Both the position numbers and the translations under genes were made by a program. From Shewanella phaeophyticola (GTDB lineage: Bacteria > Pseudomonadota > Gammaproteobacteria > Enterobacterales > Shewanellaceae), in assembly GCF_025398315.1 (NCBI RefSeq), contig NZ_JAODOQ010000001.1:3286001-3350000 (forward strand): a stretch of 64,000 nt of DNA, in the 5' to 3' direction. Below the pieces are notes generated by a model. That model worked only from the letters and a program-made list of their open reading frames with translations. It did not search any database and was not told the origin of the DNA. Within the stretch, counting starts at the first letter, position 1, and each line of letters begins with the position of its first letter. Shown one piece after another: positions 20,366 through 29,469 of this stretch.

Positions 20366-22416
20366 ATGAAAAACATATTTAGCTTAGACACCATCAGTAA
20401 AAAATTACTCTTTATTTTGATGAGTGTTGCGCTTGTTTCAACGGTGACCGTCACCTTAGTGTTTAGTGCTTATGAGCTGACCTCTGCCAAACGCGAACAA
20501 GTGCAAAGCTTGCAAAGCCTGTCAGACATGCTTTCGCCTAACATTACCGCCGCAGTGTTATTTGATGACCAAGAAACAATTAAAGAACTCATTAAACCTG
20601 TGCTGCTTCGCGCTGATATTTTATCTGTCAGTGTCACCAACATAGAAAACCAAGTTTTAGTACAATTGTTTGCCAAAAATGTCAGCCAAGACAATCTAAA
20701 CAACAATACAGATCTCAATAACATATCCACCCTATTGTCTTTAGATAATCAAGGTTATGGTTACTTAACCATCATTGCCGACAACAGTTATATTGAAGAT
20801 AGGATCGCGTTTTACATCAAGTTTTTGCTGTTTCTATTGCTCTCAACCTTTGCGGTCAGTTTGTTTTTATCACTATTTTTACAAAGAAAGTTTTTAAGCC
20901 CCATTTTATACCTAGCTGACACCGCAGATAAAATCACCACATCACATGATTATAGTTTACGCGCAAAGCAACACTCCAAAGATGAAATCGGCCAATTAGC
21001 AACGTGTTTTAACAGTATGTTAGACACCATCGAGCAGCGTGAAAGCGTGCTTGAAAGCCAAGTAAAATCTCGCACTGAAGCACTTGAAAATGCCAATATT
21101 CAATTACACGAGTTTGCATACCAGGACGGTTTAACCGATCTACCTAACCGGCGCTATTTTTATAAAAAGCTACAGTCTATGCTTGATGTCGACGACATGC
21201 ATTTTGCGTTGATTTTTATCGATCTTGACGGTTTTAAAGAAATTAATGACACATTAGGTCACGACCACGGCGACTTATTGCTACACCAAGTAGCAAAGCG
21301 CTTACGTAATTGTGTTCGAGGTAACGATACCGTCGCGAGACTCGGCGGCGATGAGTTTACCTTAATCATTGAGGGCATTAACGATGTTGAGCGAGCCAGT
21401 GAAATCGCAGAAAAAATCAAACAAAGCCTCATGCAATGCATCAGCATCAATGGTGCACAAGTCTATGTTACTGGCAGTATTGGCTTAACATTTTACCCCG
21501 CTGACGGGCGCAGTGTTGAAGACTTAGTTAGACATGCTGACCAAGCCATGTATTTATCAAAGAGTAAAGGTCGCAATCGCTATGAGTTTTTCTCTTATAT
21601 CATTGAAGAACAAGCCATTGAGAAACGCAAAATCATTGAAGAAATCCGCGTAGCACTGAGAGAAGATCAGTTTGTTTTATATTACCAACCCATTTTTGAC
21701 TTAGACGGCATTAATGTCAGCAAGGCAGAAGCACTGATCCGTTGGCTGCATCCTCAACGTGGATTAATAGGCTACTAATGAGTTTATCCCCATCGCGGAA
21801 CAAAACGGCCTGATTGAAGAGATTGGTAACTGGGTTAGAGAGCAAGCAATTCATGATGCTGCGCAATGGTATTATATGTCGGGTCAAATAATGCAAGTCA
21901 GTGTTAACTGTTCACCTCTGCAATTTGATCGAGTCCGGACAATGGGTAGACGATTGGATTTTAGCCTGTAATAAACAAGGTTTGCCAAGAGACACTATGG
22001 TGATTGAAGTCACTGAAAATACCTTAATGGATCCCGACTCCCCTATCCAACAACAAATGCATCGATTGAGCCATAACGGTATCGATATTGCTATTGACGA
22101 TTTTGGCGTAGGTTACTCATCTTTAGCCTACTTACAAAGGCTAGACATCGATATTTTAAAAATCGATCGCTCGTTTATTCAACACATGGAAACCAATGAA
22201 AGTAGCATTGCCTTAGTCAGAGCGATTATTACGATGGCCAGTCACTTAAAAGTAAAAGTGGTTGCTGAAGGGGTTGAAACCACAGGGCAACACCAAATAT
22301 TACAACAGTTGTCGTGTGACTATTTACAAGGGTATTTGTTCGCTAAAACCATGACAGCTAAAGACTTTATTAAAAACTATATAGAGCCTTTAGCTGTTCA
22401 AGTTGCACAGCAGTAA
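20366..22416 (+). pseudogene. YfiN-like GGDEF-EAL membrane protein, two frameshifts
   Basis: Two membrane helices enclose a periplasmic CHASE8-like domain (about residues 35-150), then HAMP, GGDEF and EAL. The cyclase active site GGDEF is intact, and an RGND five residues before it fits the inhibitory I-site RxxD. EAL motif is EALIRW; DDFG, KIDRSF and AEGVE are present. The frame breaks near 21775 (after QRGLIG; EFIPIAEQNG continues) and again near 21930 (after CSPLQF; ESGQWVDDW continues). Joined length is about 683 residues. Follows YfiR by 4 bp. If the lesions are real the cyclase would remain but the phosphodiesterase be lost, biasing it towards c-di-GMP synthesis. Confidence 0.82.
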
Positions 22417-22424
22417 TCAATTAC

Positions 22425-23408
22425 TTATCGATTAACATCGACCACAACACGGCCACGCACTTTACCGTCCATCAAGTCACTCGCCACAGCTTGCGCTTCA
22501 GCTAAACTCACTTCTTGAACAATATCGTCAAATACTGATGGTTCAATAATGTCAGCTAAACGTTGCCATGCTTCTACTCTATCAGCAATAGGGCGCATTA
22601 CGCTGTCTACACCGGCAAGAGTGATGCCACGTAAAATAAACGGTGCTACACTCGCAGGTAAATCCATGCCTTGAGCCAAACCACAAGCAGCAACTGTACC
22701 GCCATATTTGGTACTGGCACATACGTTAGCTAACGTGTGACTGCCAACCGAATCGACCGCACCAGCCCAGCGTTCTTTAGCTAAAGGACGACCTGGTTCT
22801 GATAGTGTTGATCTATCGATAATCTCGCTGGCACCCAGTTTTTTCAGATAATCGCTTTCATCTACACGACCCGTTGACGCAACAACGGTATAACCTAGTT
22901 TAGCTAAAATAGCGATGGCAAAACTACCAACCCCACCATTAGCGCCAGTCACTAAAATTTCACCTTTATCTGGCGTGACACCATTTTTTTCAAGGGCGAT
23001 AACACACAGCATTGCAGTATAGCCTGCCGTACCAATAGCCATAGCCTGGCGAGGAGTGAACGCGCCTGGCAATGCAATTAACCAATCACTTTTTAAACGA
23101 GCTTTAGTGGCTAAACCACCACAATGGGTTTCGCCCACACCAAAGCCATTTAATAAAACAGTATCACCAACACTAAATTTATCGCTGTCGCTTTGTTCAA
23201 CAATACCCACTAAATCGATACCAGGCACCATCGGAAAACTGCGAACCACAGGTGCTTTACCCGTAATAGCCAGTGCATCTTTGTAGTTTAATGTACTGTA
23301 AAGTACATTCACGGTCACGTCGCCTTCAGGCAATACTGACTCGTCAACATTTTTAACGGTAGTGCGATAACCTTGGTCATCTTTTTCAATTAGCATGGCG
23401 TTAAACAT
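22425..23408 (-). CDS. acuI: Acrylyl-CoA reductase-like MDR oxidoreductase
   Basis: 327 residues, a zinc-free medium-chain reductase of the YhdH/AcuI group. The start MFNAMLIEKDD, the NYKDALAITGK stretch and the NADPH loop VTGANGGVGS match this group, which reduces acryloyl-CoA to propionyl-CoA and detoxifies acrylate made from DMSP. RBS AGGAG sits before ATG 23408. A TetR regulator lies directly upstream on the same strand, and a TAGAC-N5-GTCTA operator sits in front of each gene, matching the acuR-acuI logic known from Rhodobacter. No DMSP lyase gene is in the window. Confidence 0.85.
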   Translation of the reverse strand: MFNAMLIEKDDQGYRTTVKNVDESVLPEGDVTVNVLYSTLNYKDALAITGKAPVVRSFPMVPGIDLVGIVEQSDSDKFSVGDTVLLNGFGVGETHCGGLATKARLKSDWLIALPGAFTPRQAMAIGTAGYTAMLCVIALEKNGVTPDKGEILVTGANGGVGSFAIAILAKLGYTVVASTGRVDESDYLKKLGASEIIDRSTLSEPGRPLAKERWAGAVDSVGSHTLANVCASTKYGGTVAACGLAQGMDLPASVAPFILRGITLAGVDSVMRPIADRVEAWQRLADIIEPSVFDDIVQEVSLAEAQAVASDLMDGKVRGRVVVDVNR

Positions 23409-23423
23409 GATTCACTCCTAATT

Positions 23424-23438
23424 TAGACTGATCGTCTA
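23424..23438. promoter_or_regulatory. TetR-type operator 1 (TAGAC-N5-GTCTA)
   Basis: TAGACTGATCGTCTA, a 15-bp palindrome with 5-bp arms, in front of the acuI-like gene. The same arms recur before the TetR gene. Confidence 0.72.
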
Positions 23439-23461
23439 TTAATAGTTAAAAAATTTTACGT

Positions 23462-24109
23462 TTACATTTTTTTTGGTAAAGCTGCGATAAATAAATCGCA
23501 AAAATTATCCAATGGTGTGCCGCTCTCAACCAGCTTAGCTCGGCTGACAGCACCTTCCCAACCCACCCAAAAGTTCTCAGCTAATAACTGACAATCTGCA
23601 TCAGCAGCGATTTGCCCCTGCGCTACGGCATCCTCAAGACATTTTGCTAAGCAATTTTGCCAGCTGGCAAATATAGCAATTAATTGCGGCCTAAAACTTT
23701 TAGGTAATACCCCAACTTCTTGCCCTAAATTACCGACTAGGCAACCACGCTTAAAATCATAGCGAGCCATACCCGCTTTTGCATCGGCCACAAAATGACA
23801 GATCCGAGTTAACGGAGGGTGAGTGTCATCGTAAAGGTGCCGGGTCAATTTAGTTAAAAAGTATTCGGCATAGTTTTTCAATACAGCCTGACCAAACGCT
23901 TCTTTGCTGGCAAAGTAATGATAGAAAGAGCCTTTAGGTACCCCAACCTTTTTTAAAATAGGCTCAATGCCTGACGAGGCAAAGCCTTGTTCGGTAAGCT
24001 GTTCAAGGCCGCTACGAATAAGCGCAGCCCGAGTATCTGGATTTTCTCGAGATACTTTTGGTGGTCGACCTCTGCGAGGTTTGGCGTTATCTACATTCAT
24101 TAAACACAT
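23462..24109 (-). CDS. TetR/AcrR-family regulator, AcuR-like
   Basis: 215 residues from the first ATG (24109), or 212 from the second at 24100; no ribosome site is clear for either, and an operator lies just upstream. RRGRPPK precedes a TetR helix-turn-helix with GIEPILKKVGVPKGSFYHYFASKEAF, and the C-terminal ligand domain is of usual length. It sits 53 bp upstream of an AcuI-like gene on the same strand. In Rhodobacter AcuR represses acuI and responds to acrylate. Paired identical operators before both genes support autorepression and control of the reductase. Ligand is inferred. Confidence 0.85.
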   Translation of the reverse strand: MCLMNVDNAKPRRGRPPKVSRENPDTRAALIRSGLEQLTEQGFASSGIEPILKKVGVPKGSFYHYFASKEAFGQAVLKNYAEYFLTKLTRHLYDDTHPPLTRICHFVADAKAGMARYDFKRGCLVGNLGQEVGVLPKSFRPQLIAIFASWQNCLAKCLEDAVAQGQIAADADCQLLAENFWVGWEGAVSRAKLVESGTPLDNFCDLFIAALPKKM

Positions 24110-24111
24110 AT

Positions 24112-24126
24112 TAGACCGAACGTCTA
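24112..24126. promoter_or_regulatory. TetR-type operator 2 (TAGAC-N5-GTCTA)
   Basis: TAGACCGAACGTCTA immediately upstream of the TetR start codon, sharing TAGAC/GTCTA arms and flanking TTAGAC..CTATTAA with operator 1. The position suits autorepression. Confidence 0.72.
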
Positions 24127-24329
24127 TTAAATAGCAACGTTCGATATTAAAAAATCATGCAATGGTGCAATAAAATTCACGTATTCGTGATTTATCAGCA
24201 ACCAAAAACATTGTCAATACTCATATCACAACCTAATTAGTTTGTACTGAAATCATTTTAGATATAATAATTCGAGGTATAACAAACACACTTATATCTG
24301 CTTAAAGTGATTAACTTAAATATCCGGTT

Positions 24330-24620
24330 GCACTGCTTTAAAAATGCTCAGGCACGGTGAAGGTGTCAGGCGAATCCCTTTGATAAAAAATGAATTTGAT
24401 CAAACAACTTGGCCTTTAAGAGTCGGTTTTATCATCAAAAAAGCGCCAAACGTTCCAAAATATTCATAGATTAGAAAAAATCATTTATAAAAATAATGTG
24501 GCGCTTGCCCCTATAGGCTATGGGGTGTGAGCCAGTACAATGAATGTAATTTACTCAAAAACCTTTTTTTAGGGTGCATCCGATTGGAATCAGGGCGGCA
24601 AATAGTGTTAATATAATTAG
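24330..24620 (+). other. Structured non-coding leader region upstream of the putP operon
   Basis: The 596 bp between the TetR gene and the small membrane protein hold no convincing gene. AAGCGCCA and TGGCGCTT form an 8-bp inverted repeat around a loop of about 58 nt near 24438-24510, followed by a CCCC/GGGG hairpin. TATAAT at 24612-24617 is a possible -10. I could not match a known riboswitch or small RNA by eye. Confidence 0.35.
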
Positions 24621-24647
24621 ACCACTAACTAATTTAGTGGTTTTTTT
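24621..24647 (+). terminator. Terminator or attenuator hairpin before the putP operon
   Basis: ACCACTAA (24621-24628) pairs with TTAGTGGT (24634-24641), followed by seven T residues. It lies 60 bp upstream of the first gene of the operon. It could end an upstream short transcript, attenuate the operon, or form the 5' end of the message. Confidence 0.6.
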
Positions 24648-24705
24648 ATTGCTATTTTTTAACTATTTATTGCTAACCCAATATTTATTCGCTCAGGAGG
24701 GCACA

Positions 24706-24882
24706 ATGTCGACTGACATTCAGACGGAAGAAAATCTCATCACAAAACTTTGGCATAAATCAGTTTCAAAGCTCACATATGCAACACAACTATTGTGCTT
24801 ATTTGCCATCTTAAGTACCTATCTCTTTGTCATGTTGAAACCTAATGGGATTCAAAATAACAAAGCGTTAGGAGGCCAGTAG
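24706..24882 (+). CDS. Small single-pass membrane protein ahead of putP
   Basis: 58 residues from ATG 24706, chosen because a perfect AGGAGG (24696-24701) precedes it; a longer frame from 24574 would run through the hairpin and is rejected. Residues 1-25 are polar, a hydrophobic segment TQLLCLFAILSTYLFVML follows, and the tail is NKALGGQ. The stop is 3 bp before the putP ATG, and the putP ribosome site (AGGAGG) lies inside its last codons, so the two are translationally linked. Family not recognised. Small partner subunits are known for some solute:sodium symporters, so a PutP-associated role is a guess. Confidence 0.68.
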   Translation: MSTDIQTEENLITKLWHKSVSKLTYATQLLCLFAILSTYLFVMLKPNGIQNNKALGGQ

Positions 24883-24885
24883 TTC

Positions 24886-26383
24886 ATGCATTATTTAACG
24901 TATGTCTCGTTAGCCATTTATTTCATCGTTATGCTTTGCATTGGTCTGTTTGCTTTTAAGAAGTCAACCAGCGACGTGTCTGGTTATATTCTTGGCGGCC
25001 GTAAAGTGAGCCCACAAGTTACTGCATTATCTGCAGGCGCATCTGACATGAGTGGTTGGATGTTAATGGGTTTACCTGGTGCGATGTTTTTAGTGGGTTT
25101 TGAAACCCTTTATATTGCGATTGGCTTATTAATTGGTGCCATGGTTAATTACCTTTTAGTTGCACCAAAACTCAGGGTATATACCGAAGTGGCGAACGAC
25201 GCCCTAACGATCCCAGAGTTTTTTGCTAAACGCTTCCATGCTCCAAACAGTAATATTCGTATTATTGCAGCGGTCATCATTGTCATCTTCTTTACGCTAT
25301 ATACCTCTGCTGGCTTAGTGGCTGGCGGTAAATTATTTGTGTCAGCATTTGACCTCAATTATGAACTAGGCCTAATCGTAACCTTAGCCGTCGTGGTGTC
25401 ATATACCTTACTCGGTGGCTTTTTAGCCGTCAGCCTCACTGACTTTGTTCAGGGCTGTATTATGTTTGTCGCTTTAGTCTTGGTGCCTGTTGTGGCATAT
25501 CAAGAGTTCTCTAACGCAGACAAAATGATGAGCTTTGCTTATGAGTCAATTCCACAATTTTCTGAAGGCATGCAAAACGTCACCATGTTGGGGTTAATCT
25601 CTAGCTTGTCTTGGGGTTTAGGCTACTTTGGCCAACCACACATTATTGTGCGTTTTATGGCGATTCGATCAGTATCAGACATTAAAGCCGCTCGCCGAAT
25701 TGGTATGAGTTGGATGACGGTGACTATTATCGGTGCTCTTGCTACCGGGCTTGTCGGTATTGCATACGCAAACAAATTCGACATGAAATTAACTGACCCT
25801 GAAACCATCTTCATTGTGTTCTCAGAATTGTTATTCCACCCTTTGATCAGCGGCTTTTTATTAGCAGCGATTTTAGCAGCAATCATGAGCACAATTTCAT
25901 CACAACTTTTAGTGTCTTCTAGCTCTTTAACTGAAGATATCTACCGTGTTGTTTCAAAGAAAGAAGCAACCGAGCAAGAAATGGTGAAAATGGAGCCGTT
26001 TCGGTGTTGCAGGCGTTGCGATTGTGGCCAGTTTATTAGCGCTTGATCGCTCAAACAGCATTTTATCGTTAGTGAGTAATGCTTGGGCTGGTTTTGGCGC
26101 TGCATTTGGCTCTCTTGTATTGTTTAGCCTTTATAAACACAACCTAACCCACAAAGCTGCCATTGCAGGTATTGTCTCAGGTGCGGCTACCGTCCTATTT
26201 TGGATATATGCCCCTGTGCTGGCCGATGGCAAAGCGCTCTCTAGCTTAATGTACGAAATGATCCCAGGCTTCATTGTAAGCAGTGTTGTTATTTGGGTAA
26301 CAAGTGCATTAGATACTGACCCTTGTAAGAAAACAGTTGATACCTTCCATGAAGCCGGCCGCGTATTAGCTGAGCAGAAATAA
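24886..26383 (+). CDS. putP: Sodium:proline symporter PutP (frameshifted)
   Basis: SSS-family symporter. The first frame (24886-26046) carries GYILGGRKVSPQVTALSAGASDMSGWMLMGLPGAMF, strongly PutP-like (given here as a marker in part), and many helices. A G inserted near 25993 (ATGG for ATG) shifts the frame; FGVAGVAIVASLLALDRSNSILSLVSNAWAGFGAAFG continues in the second. Joined length is about 498 residues, the PutP norm. It imports proline with sodium across the inner membrane. It lies 3 bp after a small membrane protein and 10 bp before proB, linking uptake and synthesis of proline, consistent with osmotic adaptation. Single-base insertion, likely an error. Confidence 0.88.
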
Positions 26384-26393
26384 TTAAGAGGAT

Positions 26394-27464
26394 ATGATGT
26401 CAACTTCACATTGGAAACGCATTGTCGTTAAAGTGGGCAGTGCACTTATTGCGCCTCATGAACAGGGCTGTAGTAGCCATTATTTATTAGGTATAGCCCA
26501 ATTTATCGCAACGTGTCGCGCCCAGGGCTGCCAGGTAGTATTAGTATCATCGGGTTCAGTTGCTGCAGGCAAACACCGTTTTTCTGATATTGCAGAACCA
26601 AGTGTTTCACTCAAAAAAGCCATGGCTGCAGCAGGTCAGGCAGACATGATGGCCACATGGGACAAGCTATTTGATTTTGCTTCTGCACAGTTATTAGTGA
26701 CTCACGGAGACTTACGTGATCGTGAGCGCTACGTCAGTATCAAAGACACCATCTTTACGCTGTTAGATCATGGTTTGTTACCCATCATCAATGAGAACGA
26801 TGCCGTAACAACCGATAAGCTACGTGTTGGCGACAACGATAACTTATCGGCCATGGTCGCGGCAGCTGCAGATGCTGATGCACTGATTATTTGTTCAGAC
26901 GTCAAAGGCTTGTATACCAAAAACCCTAACTTGCATGATGATGCCAAACTCATCAAACAAGTCAGTGAAATCAGCCCAGACATTTATGCTATGGCCGGCG
27001 GCGCAACTAGCAGCGTAGGTACAGGCGGAATGCGCACCAAAATCCAGGCGGCTGAAAAAGCCATTTCACACGGTATTGAAACCATGATTGTTGATGGGTT
27101 TGATGCTGATACGTTTAACCAACTTCTGAAAGGTCAAAATCCAGGGACTTTATTTACCCCGTATGATGAACCGATGCAGGAACATTTGCATTGGATGACT
27201 CATACCTCTCAAGTGCAGGGTGAATTAATTGTCGAAAATGACTTTGACAGTGACCTAGAAGAACAACATTCGCAACTGACCAGTGACGATGTAGTTGCCG
27301 TAAAAGGTAACTTTTCCGTCGGTGATACCATTTTAGTGCGTAAAGGCGATGGCACTAGATTGGCAAAAGCCAAATCAAATTACAGCAGTTGCTTACTTCA
27401 TTTTATTTCTGATCAAGAAGACCAAGAGTTTGCTAATAATGCTCAGCAGAAAACCGACCTTTAA
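26394..27464 (+). CDS. proB: Glutamate 5-kinase
   Basis: 356 residues. Amino-acid-kinase fold with KVGSALI at the start, VLVSSGSVAAG, the glutamate/ATP region NENDAV and GDNDNLSAMVA, and GTGGMRTK near residue 205; the C-terminal third is a PUA-like domain. It phosphorylates glutamate as the first step of proline synthesis and in most bacteria is feedback-inhibited by proline. AAGAGGA precedes two tandem ATGs (26394, 26397), either of which could be used. It follows putP by 10 bp and precedes proA by 34 bp, so the three likely share a message. Confidence 0.93.
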   Translation: MMSTSHWKRIVVKVGSALIAPHEQGCSSHYLLGIAQFIATCRAQGCQVVLVSSGSVAAGKHRFSDIAEPSVSLKKAMAAAGQADMMATWDKLFDFASAQLLVTHGDLRDRERYVSIKDTIFTLLDHGLLPIINENDAVTTDKLRVGDNDNLSAMVAAAADADALIICSDVKGLYTKNPNLHDDAKLIKQVSEISPDIYAMAGGATSSVGTGGMRTKIQAAEKAISHGIETMIVDGFDADTFNQLLKGQNPGTLFTPYDEPMQEHLHWMTHTSQVQGELIVENDFDSDLEEQHSQLTSDDVVAVKGNFSVGDTILVRKGDGTRLAKAKSNYSSCLLHFISDQEDQEFANNAQQKTDL

Positions 27465-27498
27465 TTTCAGACAAGAACATCGCCATTTTGGAGAAAAC

Positions 27499-28746
27499 AT
27501 GAGCTTAATAAAGACCTTATCTCAAAATGCCGCTATTGCAGCACAATCACTTGCCATTTTAGACGAGCAAGTAAAAAACACCATTTTACTCGACATGGCG
27601 CGTGCACTACGTGCGCACAGTGATGAAATTATTAAGGCTAACCAATTGGATTTAGCCAATGCAGAAAGCGCCAACATGGGCTCGGCAATGTTAGACCGTT
27701 TAACATTGAATAACGACCGTATTGAATCAATGGCTTCAGGGATCGAAACCGTAGCATCACTGCCCGACCCTGTCGGTATTGAACGCGATTTAGGCCAACG
27801 CCCAAACGGATTAAGCATTCGTAAAATGCGCGTACCATTAGGTGTGGTGTGTATGATTTACGAAGCACGCCCAAATGTAACAGCCGATGCCGGTGCCTTA
27901 TGCTTTAAATCAGGTAATGCGGTGATTTTACGTGGAGGTAAAGAAGCACTGCACTCAAGTAAAATGATTGCTTCTATTTTGCAAAAAGTGCTCGAAGTGT
28001 ATCAGTTGCCTCCAGCGCTCATTACAGTAGTGCCAGATCCTGATCGCGGCTTAATGATGGAACTGATGCAGCAACGTGATTATATTGATGTGATTATTCC
28101 ACGTGGTGGTGAAGGCTTAATTAACTTTGTTACCGACAACAGTAAGGTGCCAGTTATTCAGCACTTTAAAGGTGTTTGCCATTTATATGTTGATAAGGAT
28201 GCCGATCTTGAGATTGCCATGGCGTTATTACTCAATGGTAAAACCCAGCGTACCGGCGTATGTAACGCGCTAGAAGGTTTAGTGGTTCATCAAGATGTGG
28301 CTGCTGCGTTTTTACCCAAAGTGGCTCAAGCACTGGCTGAACACAAGGTAACGATTAACGCTTGTCAGCAAGCAAAGTCATACTTTGACGCTTGTAACGT
28401 CATGAATGATGATGACTTTGGTCAAGAGTACTTAGACCTTGAAATTGCCATTAAGCAAGTGGATGACTTTGACGGTGCGATTAATCATATCCGTCGTTTT
28501 GGTAGCCATCACACTGAAGTGATTTGTACTCAAAATGAATTAACTGCAGCACGCTTTCAACGCACCGTTGATGCCTCTGTAGTGATGGTGAATGCATCAT
28601 CTCGCTTCTCTGATGGCAGTGAGCTGGGTCTTGGCGCAGAAATTGGTATTGCTACCAGTAAGCTTCATGCTTACGGCTCTATGGGACTAGAGTCACTCAC
28701 CACTGAAAAGTACCTTGTAAGTGGTGTCGGCCAAGTGCGCGCATAA
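27499..28746 (+). CDS. proA: Gamma-glutamyl phosphate reductase
   Basis: 415 residues from ATG 27499 with GGAG at 27490-27493; an upstream in-frame start would overlap proB and is rejected. EARPNVTADAGALCFKSGNA and ILRGGKEA mark the cofactor site, and the catalytic Cys lies in RTGVCNALE. The enzyme reduces gamma-glutamyl phosphate with NADPH to glutamate semialdehyde, step two of proline synthesis. Length fits the family (about 417). Last gene of the putP-proB-proA run; its terminator lies inside the 3' end of the convergent NUDIX gene. Confidence 0.95.
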   Translation: MSLIKTLSQNAAIAAQSLAILDEQVKNTILLDMARALRAHSDEIIKANQLDLANAESANMGSAMLDRLTLNNDRIESMASGIETVASLPDPVGIERDLGQRPNGLSIRKMRVPLGVVCMIYEARPNVTADAGALCFKSGNAVILRGGKEALHSSKMIASILQKVLEVYQLPPALITVVPDPDRGLMMELMQQRDYIDVIIPRGGEGLINFVTDNSKVPVIQHFKGVCHLYVDKDADLEIAMALLLNGKTQRTGVCNALEGLVVHQDVAAAFLPKVAQALAEHKVTINACQQAKSYFDACNVMNDDDFGQEYLDLEIAIKQVDDFDGAINHIRRFGSHHTEVICTQNELTAARFQRTVDASVVMVNASSRFSDGSELGLGAEIGIATSKLHAYGSMGLESLTTEKYLVSGVGQVRA

Positions 28747-28804
28747 TCTTATTTAGCCAATGAACAAAAGCTGATTAATGCGAGCCGGTGAAAAGGTGAT
28801 AACC

Positions 28805-29335
28805 CTATAACAACTCTTGTTTAATCAGCTTTAATAAAAAGGTCTCTCGTTCTATCGAGAGACCTTTTTTGTTGCTATTTGCCATAGTGTCGAGGTTATG
28901 TTGAATCGCGGCATCAATATCCATCCATACCGGTGTCATTCCATTGCTAATTTCATGCGCTTCAAGCTGCGGCTCAGCGAGCTCATCAGCAATTGTGCAC
29001 ACATAACAGTAAGACAGCATGTTTACCGACTCAAAGCCATCTCTGCGCCATGGACGATATTCTTGATATAAGCCAAACGGAATGACATCGCCCACCACTT
29101 GCGCGCCGGTTTCTTCTTGTAACTCGCGAATTAAGCCCTGCTCAATATGCTCACCATCATCAACACCGCCACCGGGTAACGAGTAGTCATGATAGCGTTT
29201 TGTGTACAACATCAAAATCTGATTATCTCGCAGCACAATCGCGCGGGCAGCTAAACGCGTTAGCATGGTCGCTTGATTATTTTCGATAAAATCGACAGGC
29301 GTTTCTGGATGATAACTCGTGGTTAAATAGCGCAT
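28805..29335 (-). CDS. NUDIX hydrolase
   Basis: 176 residues. The Nudix box GGGVDDGEHIEQGLIRELQEE plus TG follows GX5EX7REUXEEXGU exactly. The family hydrolyses nucleoside diphosphates linked to another moiety, often as housecleaning or cofactor turnover; substrate is unknown. Convergent with proA. A 14-bp perfect hairpin with T runs (28836-28869) lies inside the last codons, 31 nt before the stop, so a minus-strand message might end before its own stop codon. Confidence 0.88.
   Translation of the reverse strand: MRYLTTSYHPETPVDFIENNQATMLTRLAARAIVLRDNQILMLYTKRYHDYSLPGGGVDDGEHIEQGLIRELQEETGAQVVGDVIPFGLYQEYRPWRRDGFESVNMLSYCYVCTIADELAEPQLEAHEISNGMTPVWMDIDAAIQHNLDTMANSNKKGLSIERETFLLKLIKQELL
28836..28870. 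terminator. proA terminator embedded in the NUDIX coding sequence
   Basis: Perfect 14-bp stem AAAAAGGTCTCTCG / CGAGAGACCTTTTT with a 6-nt loop and six T residues on the plus strand. It ends the putP-proB-proA message and codes for part of the C-terminus of the convergent NUDIX protein. Confidence 0.85.
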
Positions 29336-29429
29336 AGTATTGGAATTGGGACTTGGAGGTTAAATCAAAAAACGCATCATACGTTGCCAGGCACTGCGAT
29401 TCAACAATCAGGCTCCCTCCCGAAGACGA

Positions 29430-29465
29430 AGCCGCCAACAATATAAACATTGGCGGCTATTTTTA
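29430..29465 (+). terminator. Plus-strand terminator-like hairpin without an obvious gene
   Basis: 9-bp stem AGCCGCCAA / TTGGCGGCT then ATTTTT on the plus strand. The minus-strand genes on both sides would not be served by the U tract, so it may end a short plus-strand RNA or simply act as a weak stop for the transporter gene. Confidence 0.4.
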
Positions 29466-29469
29466 TGGG

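Noticed and set aside
24340..24400. Glycine-riboswitch-like fragments (CTCAGGCA, GGTGAAGG) in the putP leader
   Set aside because: Order and spacing do not match the glycine aptamer core; only short words coincide.
24574..24705. Longer N-terminus for the small protein before putP
   Set aside because: It would run through a terminator-like hairpin; a perfect AGGAGG precedes the internal ATG at 24706.
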